Shown piece by piece: positions 7,396-16,275 of a stretch of DNA of 33,488 nt. A model generated the notes under the pieces. The model was not told the DNA's origin. It did no database searches and saw only the letters and a list, made by a program, of their open reading frames with translations. The DNA comes from Gammaproteobacteria bacterium (GTDB lineage: Bacteria; Pseudomonadota; Gammaproteobacteria; Pseudomonadales; Pseudohongiellaceae), in contig JAPKAI010000024.1 in assembly GCA_028825335.1 (NCBI GenBank), positions 1-33,488 on the forward strand. The letters run 5' to 3'. The translations under genes were made by a program, and so were the position numbers. Positions within the stretch are counted from its first letter, which is position 1; the number at the start of each line of letters is the position of its first letter.

Positions 7396-7666
7396 TTTAA
7401 ATCCACCCAGTTAAATAATGTCACTCTCAAAATTGGTTTTACAACGGAAGCTTGGAGTAACCTTCCGGTGCTGCTCGCTGCAGCTCTTGCCCCCCATCAT
7501 CTCAAGGACTAACCATTGAGAGGAAGCCCCGAATGCGAAACGGTAGGCCCATTGTCCGGTTAATACGCCCTTAGTCAACCGAAAAACCTCAAGGCGCCTC
7601 TGATTAGTGGTTAAACGGGGCAAAACGAGTAATTTCAATCGTTTAAGTGAGTGCTTTAGGTCCTGC

Positions 7667-8539
7667 CTAGCGTACTATCCAAGCAGGTTTCCAGCGCAGC
7701 CCAGTCCGGGTGAAGCCCATTGTAGCGCTGATTTCACGCTCGATTCCCGGCATATGGGCAGCCCCATAGAATATGCTGACCCGCCTAAAATCTGGATTCT
7801 GTAATGCGTTACCCAATACACGCAGGGCCGCCTTGTTACGGTCGCCCAACAGTGTAAGCTGCTGTTCCAGCTCCTCACCGACGATCACACCCCCGCTGCG
7901 ACCGAGCTCCTGGGCAAATAGAAACTTAAGCGCCGCGTTCTGATTCTCGGAGTTCATTGCACTCAAGAGGGACAACATATTGAACGAAGACAACCTATCC
8001 CCGGCAGAGGCGCTTTGCTGCGCCATCTGCGCCATGGCCAGATTCAGAAACATAGTAAAGAAATTCTCATTCTTGCTAGCCATCAACTCATCGAGCTGAG
8101 AAGGCGTCAGATCAGCATGAAGAAAATTTGACTGCGTGTAGTCGATCTCATCGAGTTGAAAGCCAATATTCAGAAACCCCGCCATTGCTTTTTGAATGAG
8201 GCCGATCAGAGAGGTGCTTGACTCTCTGCTTCCTCTGACCGGCACCTGGTTTGGCTCGGCTACAAGTTCATAAAGAACTGCGTCTTGCGTCCTGAAATAA
8301 TCATTTAGTTCTGCGTAATATTCTTCATCACCGAGATGCACCGCCGCCACAAGATTTAGCTGTATCCCTGCATCATTTTCAAAACTCACGATGGCAGTTT
8401 GTAATTCGCCTTCCCACTCCATGTTACCTTGGACAAATCGGACGTACTCAGGTTCTTCTTGCGCATGCAGTGGATTCATCGTTATACAGAACAGCAACAG
8501 GAATAGCCGAACACCGAATTGGAACAGGCAAATATTCAT
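7667..8539 (-). CDS. Exported TraB/GumN-like protein
   Basis: After a signal peptide (MNICLFQFGVRLFLLLFCITMNPLHAQ) come two hallmark regions of the TraB/PrgY/GumN superfamily: LVAAVHLGDEEYYAELNDYF with AVLYELV, and near the C-terminus VSIFYGAAHMPGIEREI. The conserved His in each and the Glu of the YELV strand are thought to form a metal-dependent hydrolase site related to TIKI and ChaN-like folds. The start at 8539 has AAGG before it; a TTG-started extension to 8566 is possible and overlaps the upstream gene. The protein lies 16 bases downstream of the alcohol-dehydrogenase homologue on the same strand, so they are probably co-transcribed. The substrate is unknown. Confidence 0.78.
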   Translation of the reverse strand: MNICLFQFGVRLFLLLFCITMNPLHAQEEPEYVRFVQGNMEWEGELQTAIVSFENDAGIQLNLVAAVHLGDEEYYAELNDYFRTQDAVLYELVAEPNQVPVRGSRESSTSLIGLIQKAMAGFLNIGFQLDEIDYTQSNFLHADLTPSQLDELMASKNENFFTMFLNLAMAQMAQQSASAGDRLSSFNMLSLLSAMNSENQNAALKFLFAQELGRSGGVIVGEELEQQLTLLGDRNKAALRVLGNALQNPDFRRVSIFYGAAHMPGIEREISATMGFTRTGLRWKPAWIVR

Positions 8540-8555
8540 AGCAAACCTTTTATGA

Positions 8556-9761
8556 TCACCAGGCAAGTTCTAGTATCTCCATCACATCATTCGCATCATT
8601 TATCTTGCGAGGGTTGTTTCTCACCACCGGATGTTTCGCCGCCCTCTGGGCAATACTTGGAAGCTGCTCCAAGCTCACATCGACATCGCGCAGCGATGTC
8701 GGCAATCCCAAACTCGCCACTAGCGCCTTCACCGAGGCCGCCGCATCCTGCGCTTTGTTACCGAGCGCATCATTGATAGCAATCTGCTTGCTTACCTGTT
8801 GCTTGGCATTCCATGCTAGGACCGCCGGCAACATGACACAAGACGTATAGCCATGAGGTACCCCACAGAGACTCCCTAGTATATAGCCGATGCCGTGACT
8901 CGCTCCGTGGGATACGGTGCCCAGACCAACGCATGCCAACCAGACTGCCTGTTGGTTCAAGCTTCTCGCAGATAAGTTTGTAGGATCGCGCTTACACTCG
9001 GGCAAGGAACTAGCGAACAGGCGCATGGCATGAAGAAAATGTCCGTCGACGAACGCATGTGAGTCGGCAGAGCAAAAACCCTCTACGGCATGATCGAGTG
9101 AGCGAATCGCTGTAGAGAACCACAACCATTGAGGCGTGTGCAGACTTAGCTGCGGATCATAAATGATGGACTGTGGGCATATATCGATGCCGCGATAGCC
9201 CTCCTTCGCGGATATCTTGGTGTTCAGTACGCCCGCATTGTTGCTGAATTCGGCTCCGGAAAGCGTTGTTGGAATAGCGACCTGACGAATTTTCGGGTCG
9301 CCCTTGAAGAGACTAAAATCTGCATACTTTGAACCGCGCGTACCGTCTCCATATTGTGCGTATTCGATAAGCTGCGCCTCGGACTCAACACCCTGATCGA
9401 TTGCGAGTTGTACAACCTTGCAGGCGTCTATGATTGAGCCCCCGCCCAATGAGACGAGTAGATCAGCATCCGTCTCACGCGCTACCTTTAAGGTGCGCAT
9501 CACATCCGAGCGCGGAGTGTGCGCTCCAATGTCGTGAAATAGGCCCGCAAAGTTACTTCCTAGCGCCGCCTGAATCTCAGTGAAGTTATCAGTAGCCTGA
9601 CTCAGGCTATTCGATGCCACTAGCAGCACGCGCTGCGCTCCTAACCTTTCAACGAGGCTAGCAAGAGTTGTCGGGGCAGAAGCGCCAGTGAATACGTTTT
9701 TGAGCTCGCTGTAATTGAATTCGATGCTAGTGCTAGCTGAGGTAGTAAGATTTGTTGCCAT
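8556..9761 (-). CDS. Iron-type (group III) alcohol dehydrogenase homologue
   Basis: The fold is that of the Fe-ADH/maleylacetate reductase superfamily. The nucleotide-binding motif GGGSIIDACK lies near residue 115, IPTTLSGAEFS follows, and the C-terminal helical domain has HGASHGIGYILG and GVPHGYTSC. Members oxidise or reduce alcohols/aldehydes or maleylacetate with NAD(P)H. Two of the usual metal-site His (SHGIG and VPHG) and the His of LDHAVEG are present. The Asp expected four residues before that His (as in DALTHA) is replaced by Arg in RSLDH. The start at 9761 (MATNLTTSAS) is preferred; the open frame extends to 9845 without domain content. The location, divergent from a molybdo-hydroxylase, suggests shared oxidation of an organic substrate, which is inference. 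Confidence 0.85.
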   Translation of the reverse strand: MATNLTTSASTSIEFNYSELKNVFTGASAPTTLASLVERLGAQRVLLVASNSLSQATDNFTEIQAALGSNFAGLFHDIGAHTPRSDVMRTLKVARETDADLLVSLGGGSIIDACKVVQLAIDQGVESEAQLIEYAQYGDGTRGSKYADFSLFKGDPKIRQVAIPTTLSGAEFSNNAGVLNTKISAKEGYRGIDICPQSIIYDPQLSLHTPQWLWFSTAIRSLDHAVEGFCSADSHAFVDGHFLHAMRLFASSLPECKRDPTNLSARSLNQQAVWLACVGLGTVSHGASHGIGYILGSLCGVPHGYTSCVMLPAVLAWNAKQQVSKQIAINDALGNKAQDAAASVKALVASLGLPTSLRDVDVSLEQLPSIAQRAAKHPVVRNNPRKINDANDVMEILELAW

Positions 9762-9850
9762 GGGCTGATGGGTGTCTGCTCTGCTGGTTTTGAGATTCTG
9801 ACTATAACTCAAATAGCCCTCAAGCTCTCCGAAGCGGGCCGGCAAATTCG

Positions 9851-9879
9851 TGTCTTAGCCTCTCCGGCACTGTTATACT
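9851..9879 (+). promoter_or_regulatory. Extended -10 promoter candidate for the molybdoenzyme genes
   Basis: TGTTATACT at 9871-9879 is an extended -10 element (TG, one base, TATACT), 53 bases before the ATG at 9932. The -35 region at 9851-9856 (TGTCTT) is weak, as is common for extended -10 promoters. It lies in the divergent gap facing away from the alcohol dehydrogenase gene. Confidence 0.45.
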
Positions 9880-9931
9880 CGGATAAGAACATCTTTCACA
9901 AAAGCAATTGATAATTCCCGGGGGATTGGAC

Positions 9932-10405
9932 ATGGCGAGTTTCAAAGTTAACGGTATAGAACAGAATCTGGATATAGAGCCGGAGATGCCCCTGCTTTGG
10001 GCTCTGCGCGACGAGCTGGGCATGACAGGAACGAAGTTTGGCTGTGGCATCGCCTCTTGCGGCGCCTGTACCGTGCATGTAAACGGCAGCGCGGTTAGAA
10101 GCTGCGTGACGCCAGTGAGTGCAATCCAGGGACAGGAAATAACTACAATCGAAGGTCTAGCGATGGTTGCTGCGGGTGCGAATCCATCCGCGCCCGATCT
10201 AAGCGCTGTGCAACAGGCATGGATCGACCACCAAGTCCCACAGTGCGGCTACTGTCAGTCCGGGATGATCATGGCCGTGTCTTCATTGCTCGCCACAAAC
10301 CCGAACCCTAGCGATGCTGATATAGATAGCAGCATTACCAACGTCTGTCGCTGCGGTTCTTATCCGCGAGTGCGCAAGGCAATTCATTCACTGGCTATAG
10401 CGTAA
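9932..10405 (+). CDS. 2Fe-2S subunit of an aldehyde/isoquinoline oxidoreductase
   Basis: This 157-residue protein carries both 2Fe-2S clusters of the xanthine oxidase family small subunit. The plant-ferredoxin type ligands are in [16 protein letters not shown] with a fourth Cys in VRSC. The four-helix cluster ligands are in QCGYCQSGM and [10 protein letters not shown]. Length and order match IorA and related CoxS-like proteins. The start at 9932 follows GGGGGA at optimal distance; a TTG 24 bases upstream is less likely. There is no signal peptide, so like its relatives it is probably exported as a passenger with the Tat-targeted large subunit 12 bases downstream. It passes electrons from the molybdenum centre to an acceptor, likely a cytochrome. 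Confidence 0.92.
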   Translation: MASFKVNGIEQNLDIEPEMPLLWALRDELGMTGTKFGCGIASCGACTVHVNGSAVRSCVTPVSAIQGQEITTIEGLAMVAAGANPSAPDLSAVQQAWIDHQVPQCGYCQSGMIMAVSSLLATNPNPSDADIDSSITNVCRCGSYPRVRKAIHSLAIA

Positions 10406-10417
10406 GGGAGACTGAAT

Positions 10418-12634
10418 ATGAAAATTAGCAGAAGACGTTTCCTACTTAGTACAGCCGTGGTCGGTGGCGGAGTCCTCATCGGCTATTCGGCACTGAAGCC
10501 AAGCAAACATCGCAGAGCGAATGCGGAGTTGGTGACGGGGGAAGAACGCTACGTTACTTCCTTCATTAAGATTGAGCCCAACAACAAAATCACAATCTAT
10601 GTTCCTCACTCAGAAATGGGTCAGGGCGTACATACCTCACTGCCGATGATGGCGGCGGACGAACTTGATGCTGCCTGGGAAGACATCACAGTCGAGCAGG
10701 CGCCTGCTACCGATATGTTCGCCAATGGCGAATTAATAAAGGGCTTAGCCGGAGAAGTTGGTATCCCCGGATTCCTTACAGGCCTCATTAATTTCAGCGC
10801 GGTTTCTGTTGCCGAAATAATGAACCTGCAAGTTACGGGCGGAAGCTCATCAGTGCGCTTTACCGGTGAGTCCTCAATGCGAACAGCCGGCGCAGCAGCG
10901 CGACAGATGCTGGTGGAATGTGCAGCGAATCGTTGGGGCGTAGCAGCAAGTGAATGCAGCACGCAGCTGACCCATGTTCAGCATAACGCCAGCGGTCGAT
11001 CGCTGAGCTATGGTGAACTCGCCGTCGATGCGGCGCTGCTAGAGCCACCCGAGAACGTAACGCTGAAAGATCCTTCGCAGTTTACGATTATGGGTAAGGC
11101 GATATCGCGCGTCGATATTCCAGCGAAGGTAGACGGGTCCGCCGAATACGGTATCGATGCGCAAAGCGAAGATATGCTGTACGCAGCCATCCGCCTCGCA
11201 CCGGTGTTTGGAACGAAACTAGTCTCGGTTGATGCCGGCGACGTACTTGGTCGACGTGGTGTAAAACGCATCATCGAATTAGAAGACTCTGTCGCGGTTG
11301 TGGCTGATAGCTACTGGCGTGCAAAGGAAGCACTGAAACTAGTTAAGTCGGAGTTTGAATCTTCGGATGCGGACACAACATCCAGCGCCGACCTGTTTGC
11401 CGGTTTCGAGCGCAGCCTTAGTGAAGACGATAACAGCGAAGTCTTAGAAGTCGGTGATGCTGACGCGGCGATGGAAGACGCAGCCGATGTTATCGAAGGC
11501 AATTACACCGTTCCCTATCTTGCCCACGCCGCTATGGAGCCTATGAATTGCACCGTGCATATTCATGGCGCCATCGCGGAAGTCTGGACCAGCACCCAAG
11601 ATGCCCTAGGCATAAAAGGTCGAGTAGCAAAAATTGCAGGCTTGTCGGAAGACGACGCAGTCTTTCACCACAGCTATCTCGGTGGTGGTTTCGGAAGAAG
11701 GCTACCTTTTAACTGGAACGTTATCGATCACGCGACACTAATCGCCAAGGAGTTTGATGTTCCGGTGAAGACTGTTATGAGCCGCGAAGACGATATGCAG
11801 CAAGACTACTATCGCCCAGCTGTCGCAAGCAATTTCAAGGCCGCCTTCGATGCCAACGGCATGGTAAAAGCCTGGCATAATCGCTTTACTGGCCCAATAC
11901 AAACACCTGGCGCCTCGCATATTCCTTATGCAATCCCAAACCAGTCTATCGCCGTTGTCGATGGCGACACGCACGTGCCTATTGCAGCATGGCGTAGTGT
12001 CGATCATTCACAGCAGACTTTCTTCACAGAGTCTTTTGTCGATGAGATCGCGCATCGCTCCGGTAAGAATCCTTATCAATTTCGCATGGAGATGCTTGCC
12101 GAGCATCCTCGCCATCGCAAGGTCCTCGAGGTTGCTGCAGAGGCAGCAGGCTACGGTCAGAACTTGCCCGAGGGTCATGCTATGGGCATTGCTGTACAGG
12201 AAAGCTTCGGCAGCATCGTTGCCGAAGTGGCCGAAGTGTCCTTGGATGAGAATAACCGACCGGTAGTGCACAAAGTTACCTGTGCGATAGATTGCGGCTG
12301 GGCAGTAAACCCAGACACCGTCGAGGCGCAAGTCGAGAGCGGCATCATCTACGGCCTTACCGCCGCGTTGTACGGTGAGATCAGCATAGAGAATGGCCGC
12401 GTCGCGCAGAACAACTTCCCTGACTATGAGATGGTACGCATGAATGATGCGCCCGAGATCGATGTGCATATCGTCGAGTCTGGTGAAGAACTGGGCGGAC
12501 TAGGCGAGCCTTCAACGCCACCACTGGCCGCGGCAGTAAGCAATGGTTTGTATATCCTGACGGGTCAGAGAGTCAGGGAGCTGCCACTGAAGAATCACGA
12601 CTTTTCGCGCTCTACACCGATCGCACAGGTTTAG
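10418..12634 (+). CDS. Tat-exported molybdopterin subunit, isoquinoline 1-oxidoreductase-like
   Basis: This 738-residue large subunit of the xanthine oxidase family opens with SRRRFLLS (residues 4-11), a twin-arginine signal, placing the enzyme in the periplasm. Motifs in order are MGQGVHTSLPMMAADELD (about 67-84), the LGGGFGRR cofactor loop (421-428), and GGLGEPSTPP with the likely catalytic Glu 697. The overall plan is that of IorB-like proteins, which hydroxylate N-heterocycles or oxidise aldehydes using water as oxygen source. No FAD (CoxM) subunit is encoded next to it, as in other IorAB-type enzymes, which hand electrons to cytochromes. A GGGAG site precedes the ATG. The substrate cannot be told from sequence. 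A strong terminator follows. Confidence 0.9.
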   Translation: MKISRRRFLLSTAVVGGGVLIGYSALKPSKHRRANAELVTGEERYVTSFIKIEPNNKITIYVPHSEMGQGVHTSLPMMAADELDAAWEDITVEQAPATDMFANGELIKGLAGEVGIPGFLTGLINFSAVSVAEIMNLQVTGGSSSVRFTGESSMRTAGAAARQMLVECAANRWGVAASECSTQLTHVQHNASGRSLSYGELAVDAALLEPPENVTLKDPSQFTIMGKAISRVDIPAKVDGSAEYGIDAQSEDMLYAAIRLAPVFGTKLVSVDAGDVLGRRGVKRIIELEDSVAVVADSYWRAKEALKLVKSEFESSDADTTSSADLFAGFERSLSEDDNSEVLEVGDADAAMEDAADVIEGNYTVPYLAHAAMEPMNCTVHIHGAIAEVWTSTQDALGIKGRVAKIAGLSEDDAVFHHSYLGGGFGRRLPFNWNVIDHATLIAKEFDVPVKTVMSREDDMQQDYYRPAVASNFKAAFDANGMVKAWHNRFTGPIQTPGASHIPYAIPNQSIAVVDGDTHVPIAAWRSVDHSQQTFFTESFVDEIAHRSGKNPYQFRMEMLAEHPRHRKVLEVAAEAAGYGQNLPEGHAMGIAVQESFGSIVAEVAEVSLDENNRPVVHKVTCAIDCGWAVNPDTVEAQVESGIIYGLTAALYGEISIENGRVAQNNFPDYEMVRMNDAPEIDVHIVESGEELGGLGEPSTPPLAAAVSNGLYILTGQRVRELPLKNHDFSRSTPIAQV

Positions 12635-12643
12635 ATTCACCTT

Positions 12644-12676
12644 AAAAAGCGGACGCAGCGATGCGCCCGCTTTTTT
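12644..12676 (+). terminator. Intrinsic terminator after the molybdoenzyme genes
   Basis: Stem GCGG-a-CGCA / TGCG-c-CCGC (12649-12657 with 12662-12670, one A-C mismatch) with a 4-base loop is followed by six Ts and preceded by five As. Confidence 0.9.
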
Positions 12677-12724
12677 CTGGCCCAGATTTAGTAAAATTGG
12701 AAAAGGCTTAGAGCAAGGACTCTT

Positions 12725-14203
12725 ATGTCTAAAGTTTTCTCACAGCAACTACTCGTTTGCGTTGTCTTCTCGTTTGTCTTAACGGCATGCCAGGGAACGA
12801 ACAACCGCGCGAGCACAGCGCAGATTAATCCTTCCTCAGAACAGCTCCTCACAAACTGCTCTGCAGACATACTGACCTTTCGCAACTCAGTCGATCAGGC
12901 CGGTGTAACAAACGCTAGCACGCGAGCGCTGCCCTTCTATCCACTGCTACACAGCAACAGGTTCTTGCACAGCCTGTCTTACTCCGCGAAGTCGAGCATT
13001 GAGGTTAGACAGTGGACAATGCTGTTGGCTGAACTGGCCATCAAGACACGCGCAGCGGAGAACAAAAACCTCACCGCCCCATTGAGCAAATCTTCCCTAG
13101 AAGAGTTAGCTGAATGCTCACGCAGCTTTGCAAGCGAATCGCAGTACGAACAAAGCCGCATAGCAGTTCTCACTGCTATGCAGCGGTCCGACTTTCCCGA
13201 CCACTACCTGAATGGCCGGCAGACTCTTGGCTTGCTCGCTCTTCTGCGCCCGTTTCTCAAACAGCGTATTCTCGCCTTGCATGTCGATGAACGAAGATGG
13301 TTTGAAGAAGAAGAGTCTTTCGTGCGCAGCAATACCTATGAGCTTAACCCCGTTCTTAACACCTCCACAACGAGTAGCGTTGCCGATTGGATGCGAGCGG
13401 CCTATGGGAGCAACGAATTAACCCTACCGCTTTTACAAGAGTCACAACTCGATTTCCTATTTGCAGAACATGCGCCCAACCTTCAGATTGAGTTTACGGA
13501 TGGCAACGACTTGATCGGCGCACCACGGTGGGAGGGCGATCATGTTAGGATTAGCAACTACTACCCTATTGCCTATACGCTGCCATCGATGACGCTATTC
13601 GAAGGCAGGAAGCTTATACAACTCAACTATGTGTTCTGGTTTTCCCAGCGAAAGCCAAACGCACTGATTGATCTCTATTCAGGGAATGTGGACAGCATCA
13701 TCTGGCGCGTGACTCTGGACGAGGATGGCCAGGTTCTGCTCTATGACAGCATTCATAGTTGTGGTTGTTACCATAAATATTTTATCGCTTCGGACAGTAT
13801 CAATGCCAAGAGTCAGCCTACTTCGCGGGAGCCTGCCAACATATTTAAGCTAGATGCCGTCGCTACTCACGACGGCCTAACCCTTGCGATAACCGCGAAT
13901 GAGCATTACATCGTTGGAGTAGATTCGAGATCACCGAATGCGGGACAAGAATCAATTCCTTACGATATTAGATCCTATGACTTACTGAACAACTTAGAGA
14001 GTGATCGCGGGAATAGAAGTCTGTTCAAAGGTAAGGGTCTTATTGCTGGCAGCGAGCGACTTGAGCGATTCACACTCTGGCCGACTGGCATTCTCTCTGT
14101 TGGTGCGATGCGCCAGTGGGGCACCCATGCGACAGGTTTCATCGAAGAGCAGCATTTCGACGACGCCGACTTGCTGGGCAAATATTTCGAAACAGCTCCC
14201 TAA
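12725..14203 (+). CDS. Large lipoprotein of unknown function with HSCGCYH motif
   Basis: This 492-residue protein has a lipoprotein signal ending LTAC (Cys 22). No domain is recognised. Residues about 40-190 are helical. From about 250 onward the sequence is beta-rich and aromatic, including SNYYPIAYTLPSMTLFEGRK, a LNYVFWFSQR strand, DLYSGNVDSIIWRVTL and DGQVLLYDSIHSCGCYHKYF. The cluster H344, C346, C348, H350 could bind a metal or haem, or form a disulfide; such a compact C-x-C between two His is suggestive but unproven. AGGA precedes the ATG. It stands alone after a terminator and converges on the ABC operon with only an 18-base gap and no obvious terminator between them. Confidence 0.85.
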   Translation: MSKVFSQQLLVCVVFSFVLTACQGTNNRASTAQINPSSEQLLTNCSADILTFRNSVDQAGVTNASTRALPFYPLLHSNRFLHSLSYSAKSSIEVRQWTMLLAELAIKTRAAENKNLTAPLSKSSLEELAECSRSFASESQYEQSRIAVLTAMQRSDFPDHYLNGRQTLGLLALLRPFLKQRILALHVDERRWFEEEESFVRSNTYELNPVLNTSTTSSVADWMRAAYGSNELTLPLLQESQLDFLFAEHAPNLQIEFTDGNDLIGAPRWEGDHVRISNYYPIAYTLPSMTLFEGRKLIQLNYVFWFSQRKPNALIDLYSGNVDSIIWRVTLDEDGQVLLYDSIHSCGCYHKYFIASDSINAKSQPTSREPANIFKLDAVATHDGLTLAITANEHYIVGVDSRSPNAGQESIPYDIRSYDLLNNLESDRGNRSLFKGKGLIAGSERLERFTLWPTGILSVGAMRQWGTHATGFIEEQHFDDADLLGKYFETAP

Positions 14204-14221
14204 AAACCGTGCGGCAGATAT

Positions 14222-15322
14222 CTAGTCCAGCCGTTTACTGAACCTCAAGATCGCTAGGGTTAGTGCCACCGCTGTGAAGATTGCCAGCGCGAGTAGCTCA
14301 TCCAGCATCGAGGTAATGTCGGCGCCTCGCAGAACGATGCCACGGATCAGTCGATTGAAATGTGTGAGCGGCAGAAACTCCGCGATATTCTGAGCAGCCG
14401 CAGGCATACCATCGAAAGGGAACATAAATCCCGAAATCAAAATAGAGGGCAACAAGATGAAGAAGGTCATCTGCATCGCCTGAAACTGTGTCGCTGCGAC
14501 AGTCGAAATCAAGAGCCCTAGCGATAGATTAGCCGCGATGAAAACCGACGCTGCTGCCAACACGTGAATCAGACTGCCGTGAATTGGCACCTGAAAGAAA
14601 TACCAACCCAGCCCCAGTATCAGCGCCAACTGAATCAAGCCGATCAGGATGTAGGGGAAGATCTTGCCCAGCATCAGCTCCGGCGTCTTGATTGGTGTAT
14701 TGATCAATAGCTCCAAGTTGCCGCGTTCTTTCTCGCGCACAATCGCTACCGCCGTAAACAGCACCATAGTCATGGTGAGTATGACGCCAACTAAGCCCGG
14801 CACGATGTTGACTGCAGTGCGCCGTTCCGGATTGTAGTAGTTTCGTACTTCCAATAACGCCGCCTCCTGTGGCGGTCTCGCCTGCGAATCGAAACGAACA
14901 GGCATCGCTGAGAGTTGCTGCGCCACTCCGGCGATTATCGGATCTGCTCCATCGACCAACAGTTGAGCCACCTGACGATCTCGCTCGAGAACACGCCGAT
15001 CGAAATCGTCGGGTATCGCGATGCCGATAGAGATCGCGCCGTCGTTCAGTAGATGCTCCAATTCCAAGACGCTGGCAACTCGCTGCTTCATGACGATTAC
15101 TTGAGAGGCGGTGATGTCGGCGATGAACTCCCGTGAGATATGCGTATCTGATTCGTCGACATAGGCAGCGGACAGATTGCGCACATCGGTGTTGATCGCA
15201 TAGCCGAACATAAGCAGTTGGATAAGTGGAATGCCTACGATCATGCCAAAGGTGAGTCTGTCGCGGCTCATCTGTAAAAATTCTTTGCGCATTACAGCGA
15301 ATATGCGGATGAGTGATTTCAT
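14222..15322 (-). CDS. ABC-2 type transporter permease (YhhJ/YbhR-like)
   Basis: This 366-residue inner-membrane protein follows the ABC-2 exporter plan. An N-terminal helix (about 20-45) follows the amphipathic MRKEFLQMSRDRLTFGMI segment, a periplasmic domain spans about 46-175, and then come five helices, with the VAIVREKERGNLELLINTP coupling loop near 195-215. It ends FSKRLD, as in many YhhJ/YbhR relatives. The ATG overlaps the stop of the ATPase gene by 4 bases. Only one permease gene is present, so it may form a homodimer with the single ATPase, unlike E. coli ybhFSR, which encodes two permeases. The likely role is export of drugs or envelope lipids; cargo unknown. Confidence 0.92.
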   Translation of the reverse strand: MKSLIRIFAVMRKEFLQMSRDRLTFGMIVGIPLIQLLMFGYAINTDVRNLSAAYVDESDTHISREFIADITASQVIVMKQRVASVLELEHLLNDGAISIGIAIPDDFDRRVLERDRQVAQLLVDGADPIIAGVAQQLSAMPVRFDSQARPPQEAALLEVRNYYNPERRTAVNIVPGLVGVILTMTMVLFTAVAIVREKERGNLELLINTPIKTPELMLGKIFPYILIGLIQLALILGLGWYFFQVPIHGSLIHVLAAASVFIAANLSLGLLISTVAATQFQAMQMTFFILLPSILISGFMFPFDGMPAAAQNIAEFLPLTHFNRLIRGIVLRGADITSMLDELLALAIFTAVALTLAILRFSKRLD

Positions 15323-16263
15323 GTGTCGAGCTCCTCTCGCCGCTGCTGCGTAAGTGATACGAATATGTCTTCTAGGTCGGGAAACACCTGCTCGGTTTTT
15401 GCCTCGATATTTTCAGGTTGCAGCTTGCTGTTCACTAGCTGCAATGGATCACTAATGGTCTTAGGAATCATGATGCGTAGTTTGATTCCTAGTTGTGTAA
15501 CGCTGCTGATGTCTTCACTGCCCAGCAGACATAGGCGTGCCCTATTCGGATCATCAGCCTCTATCTCAACGACATGTGAAGATATCGACTCCCCCAATTG
15601 CCTAGGCGAACCGTCGGCTACTTTTACGCCTTCATCTAGAATGGCAAGTTTATGACACCGTGCTGCCTCGTCCATGTAGTGCGTGGAAACTAGAATCGTC
15701 GTACCCTGCTCCGCCAGCTCGAATAGAGCTTCCCAAAAGTCGCGGCGGTTCTGAGGATCAACCGCGCTGGTGGGCTCATCTAGTAACAGTATCTCCGGCT
15801 TATGAAGCGTGGCGGCGGCTAGGGCTAGGCGCTGCTTTTGTCCGCCACTCAGCGTGCCCGAGCGCTGCTTAGCTCTGTCTGTAAGGCTGAATGATTCGAG
15901 TAGCTGTGCCACTCGCGGCTTACGCTGTTTGCGTGGCACAGCATATATCTCGCTGATGAACTGCAGATTTTCTTTAACACTTAGGTCTTCATATAAAGAG
16001 AAGCGCTGCGTCATATAGCCAATTTTCTGCTTCAGCGATTCCGAGTCCTTTTTCGTATCCATTCCCATAACAGTCGCCGAACCCGAACTCGGCGTAAGCA
16101 ACCCGCATAACATTCTTATTGTGGTCGATTTTCCCGAACCGTTTGGCCCAAGAAATCCATAGATGGATCCTTTCTCGATTTCCAGATCCACGTTGTCGAC
16201 TGCCATTAGGGAGCCGAACCGCATGGTCAGCCCGCTCGCCGTAATTGCTATCTTCTTCATCAT
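15319..16263 (-). CDS. ABC transporter ATPase of the efflux operon
   Basis: This 314-residue nucleotide-binding subunit shows Walker A GPNGSGKST near residue 40, a Q-loop in IGYMTQRFSLYEDLSV, the signature LSGGQKQRLALAAATLH, Walker B ILLLDEPTSAVDP and the switch His in VSTHYMDEA. The last 80 residues form the extra domain seen in drug and lipid exporters of the CcmA/YbhF class. It contains one ATPase domain, whereas E. coli YbhF has two fused. It is coupled by ATGA overlap to the permease and lies 12 bases after the membrane-fusion gene. It powers export by the downstream permease. Confidence 0.95.
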   Translation of the reverse strand: MMKKIAITASGLTMRFGSLMAVDNVDLEIEKGSIYGFLGPNGSGKSTTIRMLCGLLTPSSGSATVMGMDTKKDSESLKQKIGYMTQRFSLYEDLSVKENLQFISEIYAVPRKQRKPRVAQLLESFSLTDRAKQRSGTLSGGQKQRLALAAATLHKPEILLLDEPTSAVDPQNRRDFWEALFELAEQGTTILVSTHYMDEAARCHKLAILDEGVKVADGSPRQLGESISSHVVEIEADDPNRARLCLLGSEDISSVTQLGIKLRIMIPKTISDPLQLVNSKLQPENIEAKTEQVFPDLEDIFVSLTQQRREELDT

Positions 16264-16275
16264 TGCCGCGCTCGC

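Noticed and set aside
7411..7638. 75-codon minus-strand open frame between the small lipoprotein and TraB-like genes
   Set aside because: It starts with TTG and has no Shine-Dalgarno, no recognisable domain and no sensible N-terminus; it is most likely the untranslated upstream region of the lipoprotein gene.
12008..12469. 153-codon open frame antisense to the molybdopterin subunit gene
   Set aside because: It lies wholly inside a gene with strong family motifs, shows no domain of its own, and is typical of chance antisense frames in codon-biased genes.
15323..15655. 110-codon plus-strand frame opposite the ABC ATPase gene
   Set aside because: It mirrors the well-supported ATPase and is Ser/Cys-rich without any motif.
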